From assembly GCA_002399265.1 (NCBI GenBank), contig DHDG01000042.1, positions 107,416 to 127,963 of the forward strand: a stretch of 20,548 nucleotides of DNA, written 5' to 3'. Made by a program: the position numbers and the translations under genes. This document shows positions 1 through 8,327 of this stretch, one piece after another. This DNA comes from Firmicutes bacterium UBA4882 (GTDB taxonomy: Bacteria > Bacillota > UBA4882). Position 1 is the stretch's first letter; each line of letters begins with the position of its first letter. The notes under the pieces were generated by a model. The model saw only the letters and a list, made by a program, of their open reading frames with translations. It searched no databases and had not been told where the DNA came from.

Positions 1-566
1 GAAAGCCCGGTCTCCACAGCATAGATCTGTGATGCCAAATCGCCAAAGCATTCTTCCATGCTCTGAAAGCGGGAAAAGGCCCCCAGTACGGAATAATGCG
101 GCGTCCAGATATGCGCCGGGATGAAGATGACCTCCGGACACGCCTCCAAACACATCGCAAGCAGATCATAGCAATCCAGTTTAAGAATAGGCCTGCCATC
201 CGCACCCAAATTGCCAATGCGCTCCAGCTGGGCCGCGATCTGATCAGCAGCCTCCAGAGAAGGCAAGACTACCAGACTATGCACCTTGCGGGTTTGGTCG
301 GCTCGCTTGAAAACCGTACTAATCTCCCCTGTCACTACAAAGCGTACGGCGGGGCTGAGTCCGTCTTTGAGCCGATAGAATCCGTCCTCGGCTGGTACCA
401 GCCAATCGCGCAGCTCGCGACGCCAGCCGGGGTGGGTGCAATCCCCGGTACCGATCAGTCTCAGCCCTTTCCTTTGGGCCCATTGAGCCATTATGGGAGG
501 AATACAGTCTTTGCTGGTCGCCATCGAATAATGCGAATGGAGATGCAAATCAGCATAAAATTCCAT
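1..566 (-). CDS. Endonuclease Q family PHP-domain protein (3' end outside window)
   Basis: This is the first 188 codons of a PHP-superfamily nuclease; the gene runs off the left edge. The protein starts with a classic PHP metal-binding motif (D6-L-H8-L-H10). Further candidate metal ligands are D42, H45, E81, H96, H152 and H157, and the visible part ends in V-E-T-G-L. Together these resemble endonuclease Q and its bacterial relatives. Characterised EndoQ enzymes nick DNA 5' of deaminated bases (uracil, hypoxanthine, xanthine) and abasic sites; that activity is family knowledge, not visible here. The ATG at 566 is chosen because AAGGAGG lies 7 bases upstream. The gene diverges from the permease cluster at 790. 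Other PHP phosphoesterases of the YqgT/UvrD-associated type are the main alternative. The C-terminal zinc-finger region needed for a firm call lies outside the window. Confidence 0.8.
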   Translation of the reverse strand, partial: MEFYADLHLHSHYSMATSKDCIPPIMAQWAQRKGLRLIGTGDCTHPGWRRELRDWLVPAEDGFYRLKDGLSPAVRFVVTGEISTVFKRADQTRKVHSLVVLPSLEAADQIAAQLERIGNLGADGRPILKLDCYDLLAMCLEACPEVIFIPAHIWTPHYSVLGAFSRFQSMEECFGDLASQIYAVETGL

Positions 567-789
567 TGACGGGCCTCCTTAAGAGCAGGCGTGAGCTTCT
601 ACAATAGTAGAGGCAGTTTCCGCGCCTAAGCAAAGTCAGGGATTATGATTCCGTTGCCGATATTCAACAGCGGCAGACAAATTTCCTGTAAAGACAATTT
701 CAGCAAAGCTCTGCCCACAAGAGGAATTTAGCATATTTTGACGAACCTAGTCTCTTGAAGTCAGTGCAGCCGATGCAGGAGGACAGCCT

Positions 790-2034
790 ATGATAATTAA
801 TACACCACTGAAAACAGAGCGCACTGCAGCAAATACGAAGCTGATCGAAACCAATCTGGCATTCAGGAAATTATCTTTTAGTGAAGCTGTGGCCTATCTT
901 GTCGGAACAAACGTTGGTGCCGCAGTGCTCTCGCTCCCTTACGCGGCACGCACCGGAGGGTTCCCAGCCGTCATTATCACCGCTGTGCTGTGTACCTTCT
1001 TCTCCTTAGCTTCACACCTTTTTATTGTTGAAACGATGCTGCGCACACCCGAGGTTACTCAATTAACTGGTCTTTTTAGGACATACCTTTTTAGAGGACG
1101 GTCAGGCCGGTTCTACCTTGGGTTTTTGTTTGCCGTCACAATAGGTGTGGCCATCCCAGCCCTCACCGCCTATATTCTTGGCGGTGCCGAGTCACTGCAG
1201 GCTATTACAGGCTGGCAGCGCTCCACATGTCTGGCTTGCTTCTTTATTCCCGGAATCGCAGTTGTTTGGCTGGGCCTTGGTATCACTGGCAAGCTTCAGA
1301 AACTGGTCAGCCTGGCCATGGGCGGCATCATTATAGGGTTGACGGTCTTCTCACTTTTACGCCCCGATTTTGAACCCAGCCGTCTGGCAGTCTTTCATAC
1401 CCCGGGGATCTGGCCGCTGCTGTCGGTAGGGATTTTTACCTGCATGTCGCAGACTTCCGTACCCGAGATTGTCAGAGGCTTCGCCGACCGGCCGGTGTTA
1501 ATCCCCAAGGTGATCCGTACTGCCCTTTTGATTAACCTGGCTTTTGTAGTCGTGATTCCGATCTCAATCTTTGGTCTTTTGGAGCCACAGGATATTTCGC
1601 AAGTAGCAACCATATCATGGGGCAAAGCCTTGGGTTCGGCTGGATTCTTTGTCGCCAATATTTTCGCCTTTTTTGCCCTGATCACTTCCTTTTGGGGCAG
1701 CGCTGCCGCCATTCTGACAAATATTGTGGACTTGTTCCGGTTTCCTTCCGATTGGCAGATCCGATCGCGCCTGATCGCCTTTACCATTACGGTCTTTCCT
1801 TCTATCATTCTTATTGCCCTTAACCTGGTCGGTTTTGTCGAACTGATTCAGATCGCCGGCTCAATTGGCGGTGTCCTGCTGGCTTTATTGCCGGTACTTG
1901 TCTGGAGGAAATCCTGTCAGACCGGTGCCCGAATTCCTGAGTACCGGGTTCCGGGATGGGCCCGTGTTTCCCTTCCCTGGGCTATGTGTCTGTTTTATTT
2001 TGGCGCCCTGATTGCGGCCGCCGTTAATTTGTAG
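790..2034 (+). CDS. Aromatic-type amino acid permease (HAAAP/AAAP family)
   Basis: A 414-residue polytopic inner-membrane transporter with about 11 hydrophobic segments. The first begins near residue 32 with a glycine-rich G-T-N-V-G-A-A-V-L-S-L-P stretch, typical of tryptophan/tyrosine permeases and related amino acid/proton symporters (Trp_Tyr_perm/Aa_trans type). The length matches the family (about 400-420). The first 28 residues are hydrophilic and should face the cytoplasm. AGGAGG lies about 7 bases before the ATG at 790. It is the first gene of a tight plus-strand cluster; the next gene starts 10 bases after its stop. The substrate cannot be read from sequence: an aromatic amino acid is the family default, but serine- or branched-chain-type relatives exist. 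Confidence 0.85.
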   Translation: MIINTPLKTERTAANTKLIETNLAFRKLSFSEAVAYLVGTNVGAAVLSLPYAARTGGFPAVIITAVLCTFFSLASHLFIVETMLRTPEVTQLTGLFRTYLFRGRSGRFYLGFLFAVTIGVAIPALTAYILGGAESLQAITGWQRSTCLACFFIPGIAVVWLGLGITGKLQKLVSLAMGGIIIGLTVFSLLRPDFEPSRLAVFHTPGIWPLLSVGIFTCMSQTSVPEIVRGFADRPVLIPKVIRTALLINLAFVVVIPISIFGLLEPQDISQVATISWGKALGSAGFFVANIFAFFALITSFWGSAAAILTNIVDLFRFPSDWQIRSRLIAFTITVFPSIILIALNLVGFVELIQIAGSIGGVLLALLPVLVWRKSCQTGARIPEYRVPGWARVSLPWAMCLFYFGALIAAAVNL

Positions 2035-2044
2035 GAGGATTTCA

Positions 2045-3079
2045 ATGCTAATTAGACAAGCAGTACTCGAAGATAACCAGGCCTTATGCCGCATGGAACT
2101 GCTGGCCCCGCAGGGCAGCGACATTCGTATTACCGAAAATAGGCGCAATTTCTTTTTTAAATCTTCCATGTTTCCCGACAATGAGCTACTGGTGATTGAA
2201 AACGAAAAAACGGGACAGCTGATCAGTGTGATGGCTTATGCGCTGATGGATTTCCGGATTGGCGGCGAGACTGTGCGCGCTGCCTATATGTTCGACTGGC
2301 GGACCAACCCGGAAGCTCAGCGCGGAATTGATCGCACCATGCTGCGCTTGTGGCTGACCCTGCAGGATCACGCCCGCGCCAAAGGTGCCCGGTTTATTTT
2401 TGGCCATGTCAAATCCGACAATAACAGAGCAATCTCAATATATGACCGCGTCGGCACACGCACCGAAGGAACCCGCCGTTTCTTTACACTGCCGGTCTTT
2501 CACAAAATGCCAGCCGACCTCGACGTGCAAATCGACACCAAAATTAATGCGATCCAAGATTACCATGAAATGGAACAGGTCTTCGCAGATCATGATATGT
2601 GGCCCCTCATGGACAATCCTGCCCTGCGGCAGGAATCTTACGACAAGTATCTTTGCGCCAAAATTTCCAAAGGTAGCACCTCCTGCAAGATTTGGGATGT
2701 CTCACACGAATATGATCGCATCGTCATGGGGGTGCCGCGACTTTACCGTACTATTAGACCGTTATGCAATGCCCTGGGCAAAATAATCGCCTTGCCGAAA
2801 ATACCGGCTTCCGGCGACAGCATTAAGATTTGGTCGTTGTTTGATCTGGTTTTGCCTGAAGGCGAAAGTCCGGTGCCGTTACTGCGTACTGCCAACAACA
2901 TGGCGCTCAAAGCGAAAGTCGACTACCTCGTCGTGAGTGTTGACCTTGCCCAAGGCAGTCACATGTTGGCGGTCGGGCGAGGCGCTTTGGCATCGCTTGA
3001 CTTCCACCTTTTTATCAGCGATCTGGAAGGCAAACAGGCTGTCAAGAGTCCGACTTATTATGATATACGCTACTTATAG
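2045..3079 (+). CDS. GNAT family N-acetyltransferase with C-terminal extension
   Basis: A 344-residue soluble protein. The N-terminal half (about residues 1-150) has a GNAT fold: a beta-strand/loop/helix resembling the acetyl-CoA pyrophosphate loop at about 86-100 (R-T-N-P-E-A-Q-R-G-I-D), then F-I-F-G-H-V-K-S-D-N-N-R-A-I-S-I-Y, the usual strand 5 and helix 4 signature. Residues 150-344 form a second domain of similar size that may be a degenerate GNAT repeat; I do not recognise it. The frame is open to an upstream ATG at 2012 inside the permease gene. The ATG at 2045 is preferred because AGGAGG lies 6 bases before it. Its position between a permease and an M28 peptidase suggests an amino-acid or peptide-like substrate, but this is inference. 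Confidence 0.8.
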   Translation: MLIRQAVLEDNQALCRMELLAPQGSDIRITENRRNFFFKSSMFPDNELLVIENEKTGQLISVMAYALMDFRIGGETVRAAYMFDWRTNPEAQRGIDRTMLRLWLTLQDHARAKGARFIFGHVKSDNNRAISIYDRVGTRTEGTRRFFTLPVFHKMPADLDVQIDTKINAIQDYHEMEQVFADHDMWPLMDNPALRQESYDKYLCAKISKGSTSCKIWDVSHEYDRIVMGVPRLYRTIRPLCNALGKIIALPKIPASGDSIKIWSLFDLVLPEGESPVPLLRTANNMALKAKVDYLVVSVDLAQGSHMLAVGRGALASLDFHLFISDLEGKQAVKSPTYYDIRYL

Positions 3080-3095
3080 AGGAGGAGCGCATAGT

Positions 3096-4256
3096 ATGGC
3101 ACCATGGGAAATTCTGAACAAGATCGCCATTCCGAGGCCAAACGGGTCGAAAGCCGTGGATTCAACTGCGAATTTCATTGCGGACTATTGCACCCGGGCC
3201 GGTTTAACCGTCACCGAGGAACACTTTTTGCTGAGAACCGCCATGCAACCTGTAGTGGGACTCTTCATCCTGTTGTGTGCCTTAGCCTTTGTTTTTTTTC
3301 TGTTGAAACGTCGGCCCGTATGGGCTTTGCTATTTGCACTGCTGGCCCCGGCGATCTATTTGGCAGAGTTTGAGCTGAACCTGCCCACAGTTTCGCTCCT
3401 TTCTGCAGCCCAAGGGCGCACTATTGTAGCGGAAGCCGGTCCGCGAAGTGGCGCAGCCGAGCAGGAGATAATCCTGGCAGCACACTACGACAGCAAAACT
3501 GAGCTGTTCGACCATCAAGCCCGCAAAATCTTTTACAATTTTGGAGCAGTCTCGCTGGGACTGATGCTTGTGACCGCCATTGCCAGTTTGGCATTGCGAC
3601 AACCATCGGCGTCCAACAACGCCGTGCGCTACATATTGTTGGTTCCTGCCATAATCAGCGTCCTTGGCATCACTGGGCTGGCTCTGTCGCTGGGAGGCGG
3701 TTTCCTGCGCAGCGATAAAAGTCCGGGGGCCAGAGATAATGGCACAGCTGTGGCCGTTTTGCTGACCCTGGCTGATGATTTGGCAAATGAGCCGGAGCTA
3801 TCCGAATATTGGCGCGTCAAGCTGGTTTTTTTCGGCGGCGAGGAGGTTAATATGCAGGGCTCAGCAGCCTATGTCACCCAACATCGGCAAGAGCTCCAGG
3901 ATGCCAACGCCAGATTAATTAACCTTGAATGCCTAGCCGGAGCCGGTCCTCTGCGCCATCATAGCGGCAGCGGTACTTTTCTCAGACAATACCCATCTGA
4001 TCCGCATTTGATCAGTGTGGTGGAAGATGTCGCCGAGGAAGTCCGCCAGCCCGTGGAACCGGCTGGGTTTATGCATGATGATTCAGCAGCATTTTTGAAG
4101 GCTAGTCTTCCAGCTGTGTCACTTTCGCATAGCCTGCCGGGGCACCCGGATTCCTACCACAATGGCACCGATAGCATTGACAAGGTCATGCCTGGCAAAA
4201 TGGAAGAGACGGTGTCTTTGCTCAAGCAACTGATTGTCCGGATCGGCAGACAATAA
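3096..4256 (+). CDS. Membrane-embedded M28 family metallopeptidase
   Basis: A 386-residue zinc-peptidase-like protein. Candidate di-metal ligands fit the M28 order: H130 and D132 (A-A-H-Y-D-S-K), D214 (G-A-R-D-N-G-T-A), E249/E250 (F-G-G-E-E), E279 (N-L-E) and H355 (S-Y-H-N-G-T-D-S). M28 enzymes are mainly aminopeptidases. Hydrophobic helices at about 52-70 and 75-92 precede the catalytic motifs, and two more at about 148-167 and 177-199 sit between the first two ligand clusters. This layout is uncommon, since most M28 proteins are soluble or have one anchor. An upstream in-frame ATG at 2937 would overlap the acetyltransferase by 143 bases. The ATG at 3096 follows GAGGAGG and is preferred. The glutamate at 279 stands where many relatives have aspartate. 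Confidence 0.85.
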   Translation: MAPWEILNKIAIPRPNGSKAVDSTANFIADYCTRAGLTVTEEHFLLRTAMQPVVGLFILLCALAFVFFLLKRRPVWALLFALLAPAIYLAEFELNLPTVSLLSAAQGRTIVAEAGPRSGAAEQEIILAAHYDSKTELFDHQARKIFYNFGAVSLGLMLVTAIASLALRQPSASNNAVRYILLVPAIISVLGITGLALSLGGGFLRSDKSPGARDNGTAVAVLLTLADDLANEPELSEYWRVKLVFFGGEEVNMQGSAAYVTQHRQELQDANARLINLECLAGAGPLRHHSGSGTFLRQYPSDPHLISVVEDVAEEVRQPVEPAGFMHDDSAAFLKASLPAVSLSHSLPGHPDSYHNGTDSIDKVMPGKMEETVSLLKQLIVRIGRQ

Positions 4257-4276
4257 GCGACAAAGCGAGGACTCCC

Positions 4277-5539
4277 ATGAACTGGCGACGCAATTTAGTA
4301 ATCTTATCGATGGCTGTCTTTTTGGCTGCCATCGCTTTTTCTCTTTACGCACCATTCTTGCCAATGTTCCTTCAGGAGTTGGGGCTAAAAGAGAACATCT
4401 CCGGCTGGTCCGGTCTGATGCAGGCCGCCAATTCTCTAACCTATGCCCTGATGGCTCCGGTATGGGGCATGCTGGCTGACCGCCACGGCAAGCGCGTCAT
4501 GTTCATGCGTTCTGGTTTTGGGATCGCTCTGACCTACGTCCTCATGGCAGTATCACATAACCATTATCAAGTCTTTGCCTGGCGCGCCCTCAACGGCCTG
4601 CTTTCCGGCTTCATCCCTTCGGCGATCTTGTTGGTGGCTACCAACACTCCTGAAGTGCATCTGGGCTTCGCACTGGGGATTATTCAGACTGCCAACTCGA
4701 TTGGTACGATTATGGGCCCCATGATTGGAGGCGTCAGTGCCAATCTGTTTGGCGTCCGAAGCACCTTATTTGCCAGTGCGGCAGTACTCGCACTGGCAGC
4801 TGTCTGCGCATACTACGGCACGCGGGAAGAAATCCGGCCGCAACAGCGCAAAAGCACCTTCCTTACTGACATGCGCCAAGTCACTTCTAATGGCGCACTG
4901 CGCATTATCATGATCAGCCAGTTACTGATCAATACTGCGCTAATGGTTATCCAGCCAACCTTGCCTTTATTTGTCGGAGAAATTGTGACAACGAATGTGG
5001 CGATGTTTACCGGAGTGATCTTCTCAATAATCGGGGTTTCCACGGCACTCGGCGCACCTTTGTTTGGCAAGATTAAAAACCTGAATTATCAGGGCCTTTA
5101 TGTGCTCGGGATCGGTTCGGGAGCCATACTCAGCATTACGCAGGGATTAACCCGCTCCGTCTGGCTGCTGGGCGGCGAACGCTTCCTTTTTGGTTTTGCC
5201 AATGCCGCCATGCTGGTGGGTGGTAATGTCTTGCTGACCCAATACAGCAATCCGGAAGAGCGCGGCCGGATCTTTGGCGTTTTTAACGGTATTGCTTCGC
5301 TCGGATCGGTGGCCGGCCCGCTATTGGGAGGATTCCTGGGTGACCGCCTGGGACTGGCCAGCCCCTTTTATGGCAGTGCGATTCTTTTGCTGGTAGCTGG
5401 CTGGTTTGTCTGGACCGGATTAAACGCCCGCCAGGCCCTGTTGGAAACCCAGGCTGCCATGTGGTGGCACCGGCTGCACGACCGGGCGCACAGCCACAGC
5501 CACAACCACAGTCACAGGCACCTGTTCCATAAAGAATAA
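4277..5539 (+). CDS. MFS transporter with histidine-rich C-terminal tail
   Basis: A 420-residue, probably 12-helix major facilitator. The loop 2-3 signature is clear (G-M-L-A-D-R-H-G-K-R, residues 64-73), and a second loop with G-R-I-F-G-V-F-N-G lies in the C-terminal half. It resembles the drug/proton antiporter branch (TetA/Bmr-like), so export is the likely direction. The last 23 residues (398-420) contain nine histidines in an H-S-H-S-H-N-H-S-H-R-H pattern, predicted to be cytoplasmic and able to bind Ni, Zn, Co or Cu. GAGG lies 6 bases before the ATG. It closes the four-gene cluster, 20 bases after the M28 gene. The substrate is unknown. Confidence 0.85.
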   Translation: MNWRRNLVILSMAVFLAAIAFSLYAPFLPMFLQELGLKENISGWSGLMQAANSLTYALMAPVWGMLADRHGKRVMFMRSGFGIALTYVLMAVSHNHYQVFAWRALNGLLSGFIPSAILLVATNTPEVHLGFALGIIQTANSIGTIMGPMIGGVSANLFGVRSTLFASAAVLALAAVCAYYGTREEIRPQQRKSTFLTDMRQVTSNGALRIIMISQLLINTALMVIQPTLPLFVGEIVTTNVAMFTGVIFSIIGVSTALGAPLFGKIKNLNYQGLYVLGIGSGAILSITQGLTRSVWLLGGERFLFGFANAAMLVGGNVLLTQYSNPEERGRIFGVFNGIASLGSVAGPLLGGFLGDRLGLASPFYGSAILLLVAGWFVWTGLNARQALLETQAAMWWHRLHDRAHSHSHNHSHRHLFHKE

Positions 5540-5598
5540 ACCCTCCTTGGAAATCCGCCTTTTCCAGATATATACCCTATCATACAAAGCCTTACTCA

Positions 5599-5607
5599 TG
5601 CTATAAT
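5599..5607 (+). promoter_or_regulatory. Probable extended -10 promoter of the phosphorylase gene
   Basis: TGCTATAAT is a perfect extended -10 element about 95 bases before the phosphorylase start. No good -35 box stands 17 bases upstream, which is tolerable for extended -10 promoters. The rest of the 167-base gap (5540-5706) shows no strong terminator for the preceding cluster, only a weak 6-bp hairpin near 5549-5567 without a T-tract. Confidence 0.5.
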
Positions 5608-5706
5608 TTAGAAGCACGTCGGTGTTATGTAAACTAAACTGGCTTTGTCCGGACGACTGCTTCCTTATCCAGACTACCTTTATCATATCATCAGGGAGGA
5701 AACTAC

Positions 5707-7350
5707 ATGAAAATACTAAACAATTCACTCCCAAGGGTGGCCTATTTTTGCATGGAGTACGGCCTGGCGCCGGAGTTTCGCATTTATTCCGGCGGTCTTG
5801 GCATTTTGGCCGGAGATCACATTAAGACTGCCGGCGAACTCGGTCTGCCCTTGGTTGCCATCGGACTCTTGTGGCGCCACGGCTATACGCAGCAGCTCAT
5901 TGGCGAGGATGGACGGCCTTTCGACGTCTTTCTCAATTCCAAATATGATTTTCTGACCGATACCGGTGTAACGGTCAATGTCACTGTTCGCGGCCGGAAC
6001 GTGGTCTGCAAGGTTTGGAAGACGGAGCATTTTGGCAACGCCCCGCTCTACCTGCTCGATACAGACGTCCCGGAAAATAATGGCCCTTTGATCACCGATC
6101 GGCTTTATGCCGGTTCAGCGGATGATCGTCTCGCCCAGGAGATCGTGCTCGGTATCGGCGGTATCAGGGCTTTACGCGCCCTGGGAATCGAAGTGGATGT
6201 CTATCACTTCAATGAAGGTCACGCCGCTTTGGCCGGAGTAGAACTGATCCGGGAGCAAATGGCGCGAGGTGCTGGCTTTGAAGAAGCATGGCATCGGATT
6301 CGCCCTCAGATCGTCTTTACCACGCATACACCGGTGCCGGCAGGCAATGCGTCATACTCGCATGCCGCACTCTACCATACCGGGGCTTACAATGGGCTTT
6401 CATATGACCAGATGGCCCGCATTGGCGGTGACCCGTTTAACATGACCGTAGCTGGTTTGCGTCTGGCACGCCTGGCGAATGCGGTGGCAGAGCTTCATGG
6501 CCGCACCGCCCGTCAGATGTGGCAACGTGTAGCGGGCATATGCCCCATCATCTCCATTACGAATGGCGTGCATCCGGGAACCTGGCAGGATCCGAAAATC
6601 CGGGCCGCTTACCAAAGCGGGACCGACTTGTGGGCGGCGCACCAGGAGGCCAAGAAAAACCTGCTTGATTACATTGCCGTCCGGGCGGGTGCCCAGTTTG
6701 ACATGAATGCACTGACGGTTGGCTTTGCCCGCCGCGCTGCTTCCTATAAACGCAGCAACCTTATTTTTCAAGATCCGGCGGTTATTAATCCGATGCTCCG
6801 CTCCGGGAAGCTGCAGTTAGTATTTGCAGGCAAAGCGCACCCGCAGGATGGACATGGGAAGGATATCGTCGCCAATCTGGTCGCCAAAGCCAGAGAGTTT
6901 CCGAATAGCGTCGTTTTTCTGGAGAATTACGATATGCGCCTCGGCCAGCTATTGACACGCAGCTGCGACGTCTGGCTGAATAACCCGCGTCGGCCGCAGG
7001 AGGCCAGTGGCACTTCTGGTATGAAGGCAGCCATGAATGGCGTTCTAAACCTCAGTGTGCTGGACGGTTGGTGGCCGGAAGGTTGTCAGCATGGGGTCAA
7101 TGGATGGCAGATCGGCGAAGCCTACGAAGGTCCCGAACAGAACGAAAGAGACCGGCGTGCATTGTATCACACGCTCTTCAACGAAGTCATGCCTGTCTAT
7201 TATCATGATCGCAATAGATGGGAGCAGATGATGCGAGCCAGTATTGAAATGGGTGTCTCGCAGTTCTCGACGCATCGCATGCTTCGCGAATATTATGAGC
7301 AACTGTATCGCACAACCAAGAGCACGATGACGATGGAGAGTGCCAGCTAA
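5707..7350 (+). CDS. glgP: Alpha-glucan phosphorylase, short form
   Basis: A 547-residue cytoplasmic enzyme of the glycogen/maltodextrin phosphorylase superfamily (GT35). It releases glucose-1-phosphate from the non-reducing ends of alpha-1,4-glucans using pyridoxal phosphate. Landmarks: an N-terminal E-Y-G-L-A-P-E-F-R-I-Y-S-G-G-L-G-I-L-A-G-D-H block at 17-38, H-F-N-E-G-H at 167-172, T-H-T-P-V-P-A-G at 206-213, and E-A-S-G-T-S-G-M-K-A-A-M-N-G at 432-445, where K440 should hold the cofactor. The length fits the short (about 550-residue) bacterial/archaeal type rather than the 800-residue E. coli type. GGGAGG lies 8 bases before the ATG. It stands alone between its own promoter and a terminator, with no other glycogen gene in the window. 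Confidence 0.9.
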   Translation: MKILNNSLPRVAYFCMEYGLAPEFRIYSGGLGILAGDHIKTAGELGLPLVAIGLLWRHGYTQQLIGEDGRPFDVFLNSKYDFLTDTGVTVNVTVRGRNVVCKVWKTEHFGNAPLYLLDTDVPENNGPLITDRLYAGSADDRLAQEIVLGIGGIRALRALGIEVDVYHFNEGHAALAGVELIREQMARGAGFEEAWHRIRPQIVFTTHTPVPAGNASYSHAALYHTGAYNGLSYDQMARIGGDPFNMTVAGLRLARLANAVAELHGRTARQMWQRVAGICPIISITNGVHPGTWQDPKIRAAYQSGTDLWAAHQEAKKNLLDYIAVRAGAQFDMNALTVGFARRAASYKRSNLIFQDPAVINPMLRSGKLQLVFAGKAHPQDGHGKDIVANLVAKAREFPNSVVFLENYDMRLGQLLTRSCDVWLNNPRRPQEASGTSGMKAAMNGVLNLSVLDGWWPEGCQHGVNGWQIGEAYEGPEQNERDRRALYHTLFNEVMPVYYHDRNRWEQMMRASIEMGVSQFSTHRMLREYYEQLYRTTKSTMTMESAS

Positions 7351-7369
7351 GAACAAAGCACAGCACATG

Positions 7370-7415
7370 AAAAATGCGGGCCTGCTGGAGTTAAGCAGGC
7401 CCGCTTTCATTTTCA
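7370..7415. terminator. Bidirectional intrinsic terminator
   Basis: A perfect 11-bp stem (GCGGGCCTGCT at 7376-7386 with AGCAGGCCCGC at 7394-7404) has a 7-base loop. A T-rich run follows on the plus strand (7405-7413) and five A's stand before it at 7370-7374, which read as a T-tract on the minus strand. It separates the convergent phosphorylase and creatininase-family genes and should stop transcription from both sides. Confidence 0.9.
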
Positions 7416-8321
7416 TTCTGGCAACCGCATCATTGGGCGCAACCACCAGAGCATCGGAGCTGTATCAGGTTTCTCGCCAGCGAGCGCCTTTTCAAAGAGG
7501 CTCAGCGCCACATTCACGCGCGCCTTGAGCATAGCCTCGCCTGCCTCCGCACTGGCCTTTTGTGGATCTCCCATATACGGCAGCATATCAGGATTGCTAA
7601 CCCACCCCAGCGTGGCTCCGAGATGCTCCAAGTCGCGCCGCACTTTCCCGTCCCCGAGGGATCCGACCATACCGGATGCCAGGCGCAACTTGGCCTTTGG
7701 CGGCAATGACGGCGCTGTCTCTTGATAGTTCCCGACCGCCTCCGGTGCCGCCACCAGCATCAATGAGGTTTCATTGGTGCCCGCATGCGCATCGGCATCA
7801 TCTCCGCAGGTGCCGGGCTTCAGACCCGTCTCTGACAAGAAGTCCGCATCATGATGACACATCATCCGAAACTCAATCAAAAAAGGATTGATCATATAAA
7901 AACGGTGCTTTTTCCAGGCCTTGCGGGCGGCCGATTCAAAGGCTAATTGATGCCGCGGACCGCCATGGTTATCCGCAATAAACAGGTATTTGAATCCCTG
8001 GGCCGCCAAACCTTTGGCGTAAGCCAGCAATACTGACCGCAGGGCAACGGCTGGCACACTCAACGAACCCTTGACCGGTAAGGCATCTGATCCGGCATAG
8101 AGCGGAGGCAGGGTCACCATCGTCATCTCCGGATGCCGCTGAGAGAGTTCGTCAATATAGCGCTGCTGCAATTCCAGAGAAACGATGACATCAGTACCGG
8201 TAGGCAGATGCGGCCCATGTACTTCAATGGGACTGACCGAGATAAAGAAAATAGTCGAACTGCGATCCAGTTCATTAAGCTGTGGCAGAGTCAGACGCTG
8301 GTATTCAAGAAACGCAGACAT
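7413..8321 (-). CDS. Creatininase family amidohydrolase
   Basis: A 302-residue metal-dependent amidohydrolase-like protein. Family signatures: P-I-E-V-H-G-P-H-L-P-T-G-T-D (31-44, candidate ligands E33, H38, D44), D-N-H-G-G-P (117-122, H119) and H-A-G-T-N-E-T-S (179-186, E184). The family includes creatininase, MftE of mycofactocin maturation and FAPy deformylases, so the substrate cannot be assigned. No mycofactocin genes are nearby. The second signature has P where most members have N (H-G-G-N). A GGAAGGTGAG ribosome binding site precedes the ATG at 8321. The start lies 6 bases after the stop of the CPBP protease gene, so the two are probably co-transcribed. Confidence 0.85.
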   Translation of the reverse strand: MSAFLEYQRLTLPQLNELDRSSTIFFISVSPIEVHGPHLPTGTDVIVSLELQQRYIDELSQRHPEMTMVTLPPLYAGSDALPVKGSLSVPAVALRSVLLAYAKGLAAQGFKYLFIADNHGGPRHQLAFESAARKAWKKHRFYMINPFLIEFRMMCHHDADFLSETGLKPGTCGDDADAHAGTNETSLMLVAAPEAVGNYQETAPSLPPKAKLRLASGMVGSLGDGKVRRDLEHLGATLGWVSNPDMLPYMGDPQKASAEAGEAMLKARVNVALSLFEKALAGEKPDTAPMLWWLRPMMRLPE

Positions 8322-8327
8322 ATCAAC

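Noticed and set aside
96..569. Plus-strand 157-codon frame
   Set aside because: It lies opposite the PHP nuclease, which has intact metal-binding motifs and a good ribosome binding site. The plus frame has no recognisable features.
567..789. Divergent promoters between the EndoQ-like and permease genes
   Set aside because: Only scattered partial -10 and -35 matches were found on either strand; no pair is good enough to annotate.
2937..3095. N-terminal extension of the M28 peptidase to an upstream ATG
   Set aside because: It would overlap the acetyltransferase gene deeply and lacks a ribosome binding site. GAGGAGG stands before the ATG at 3096.
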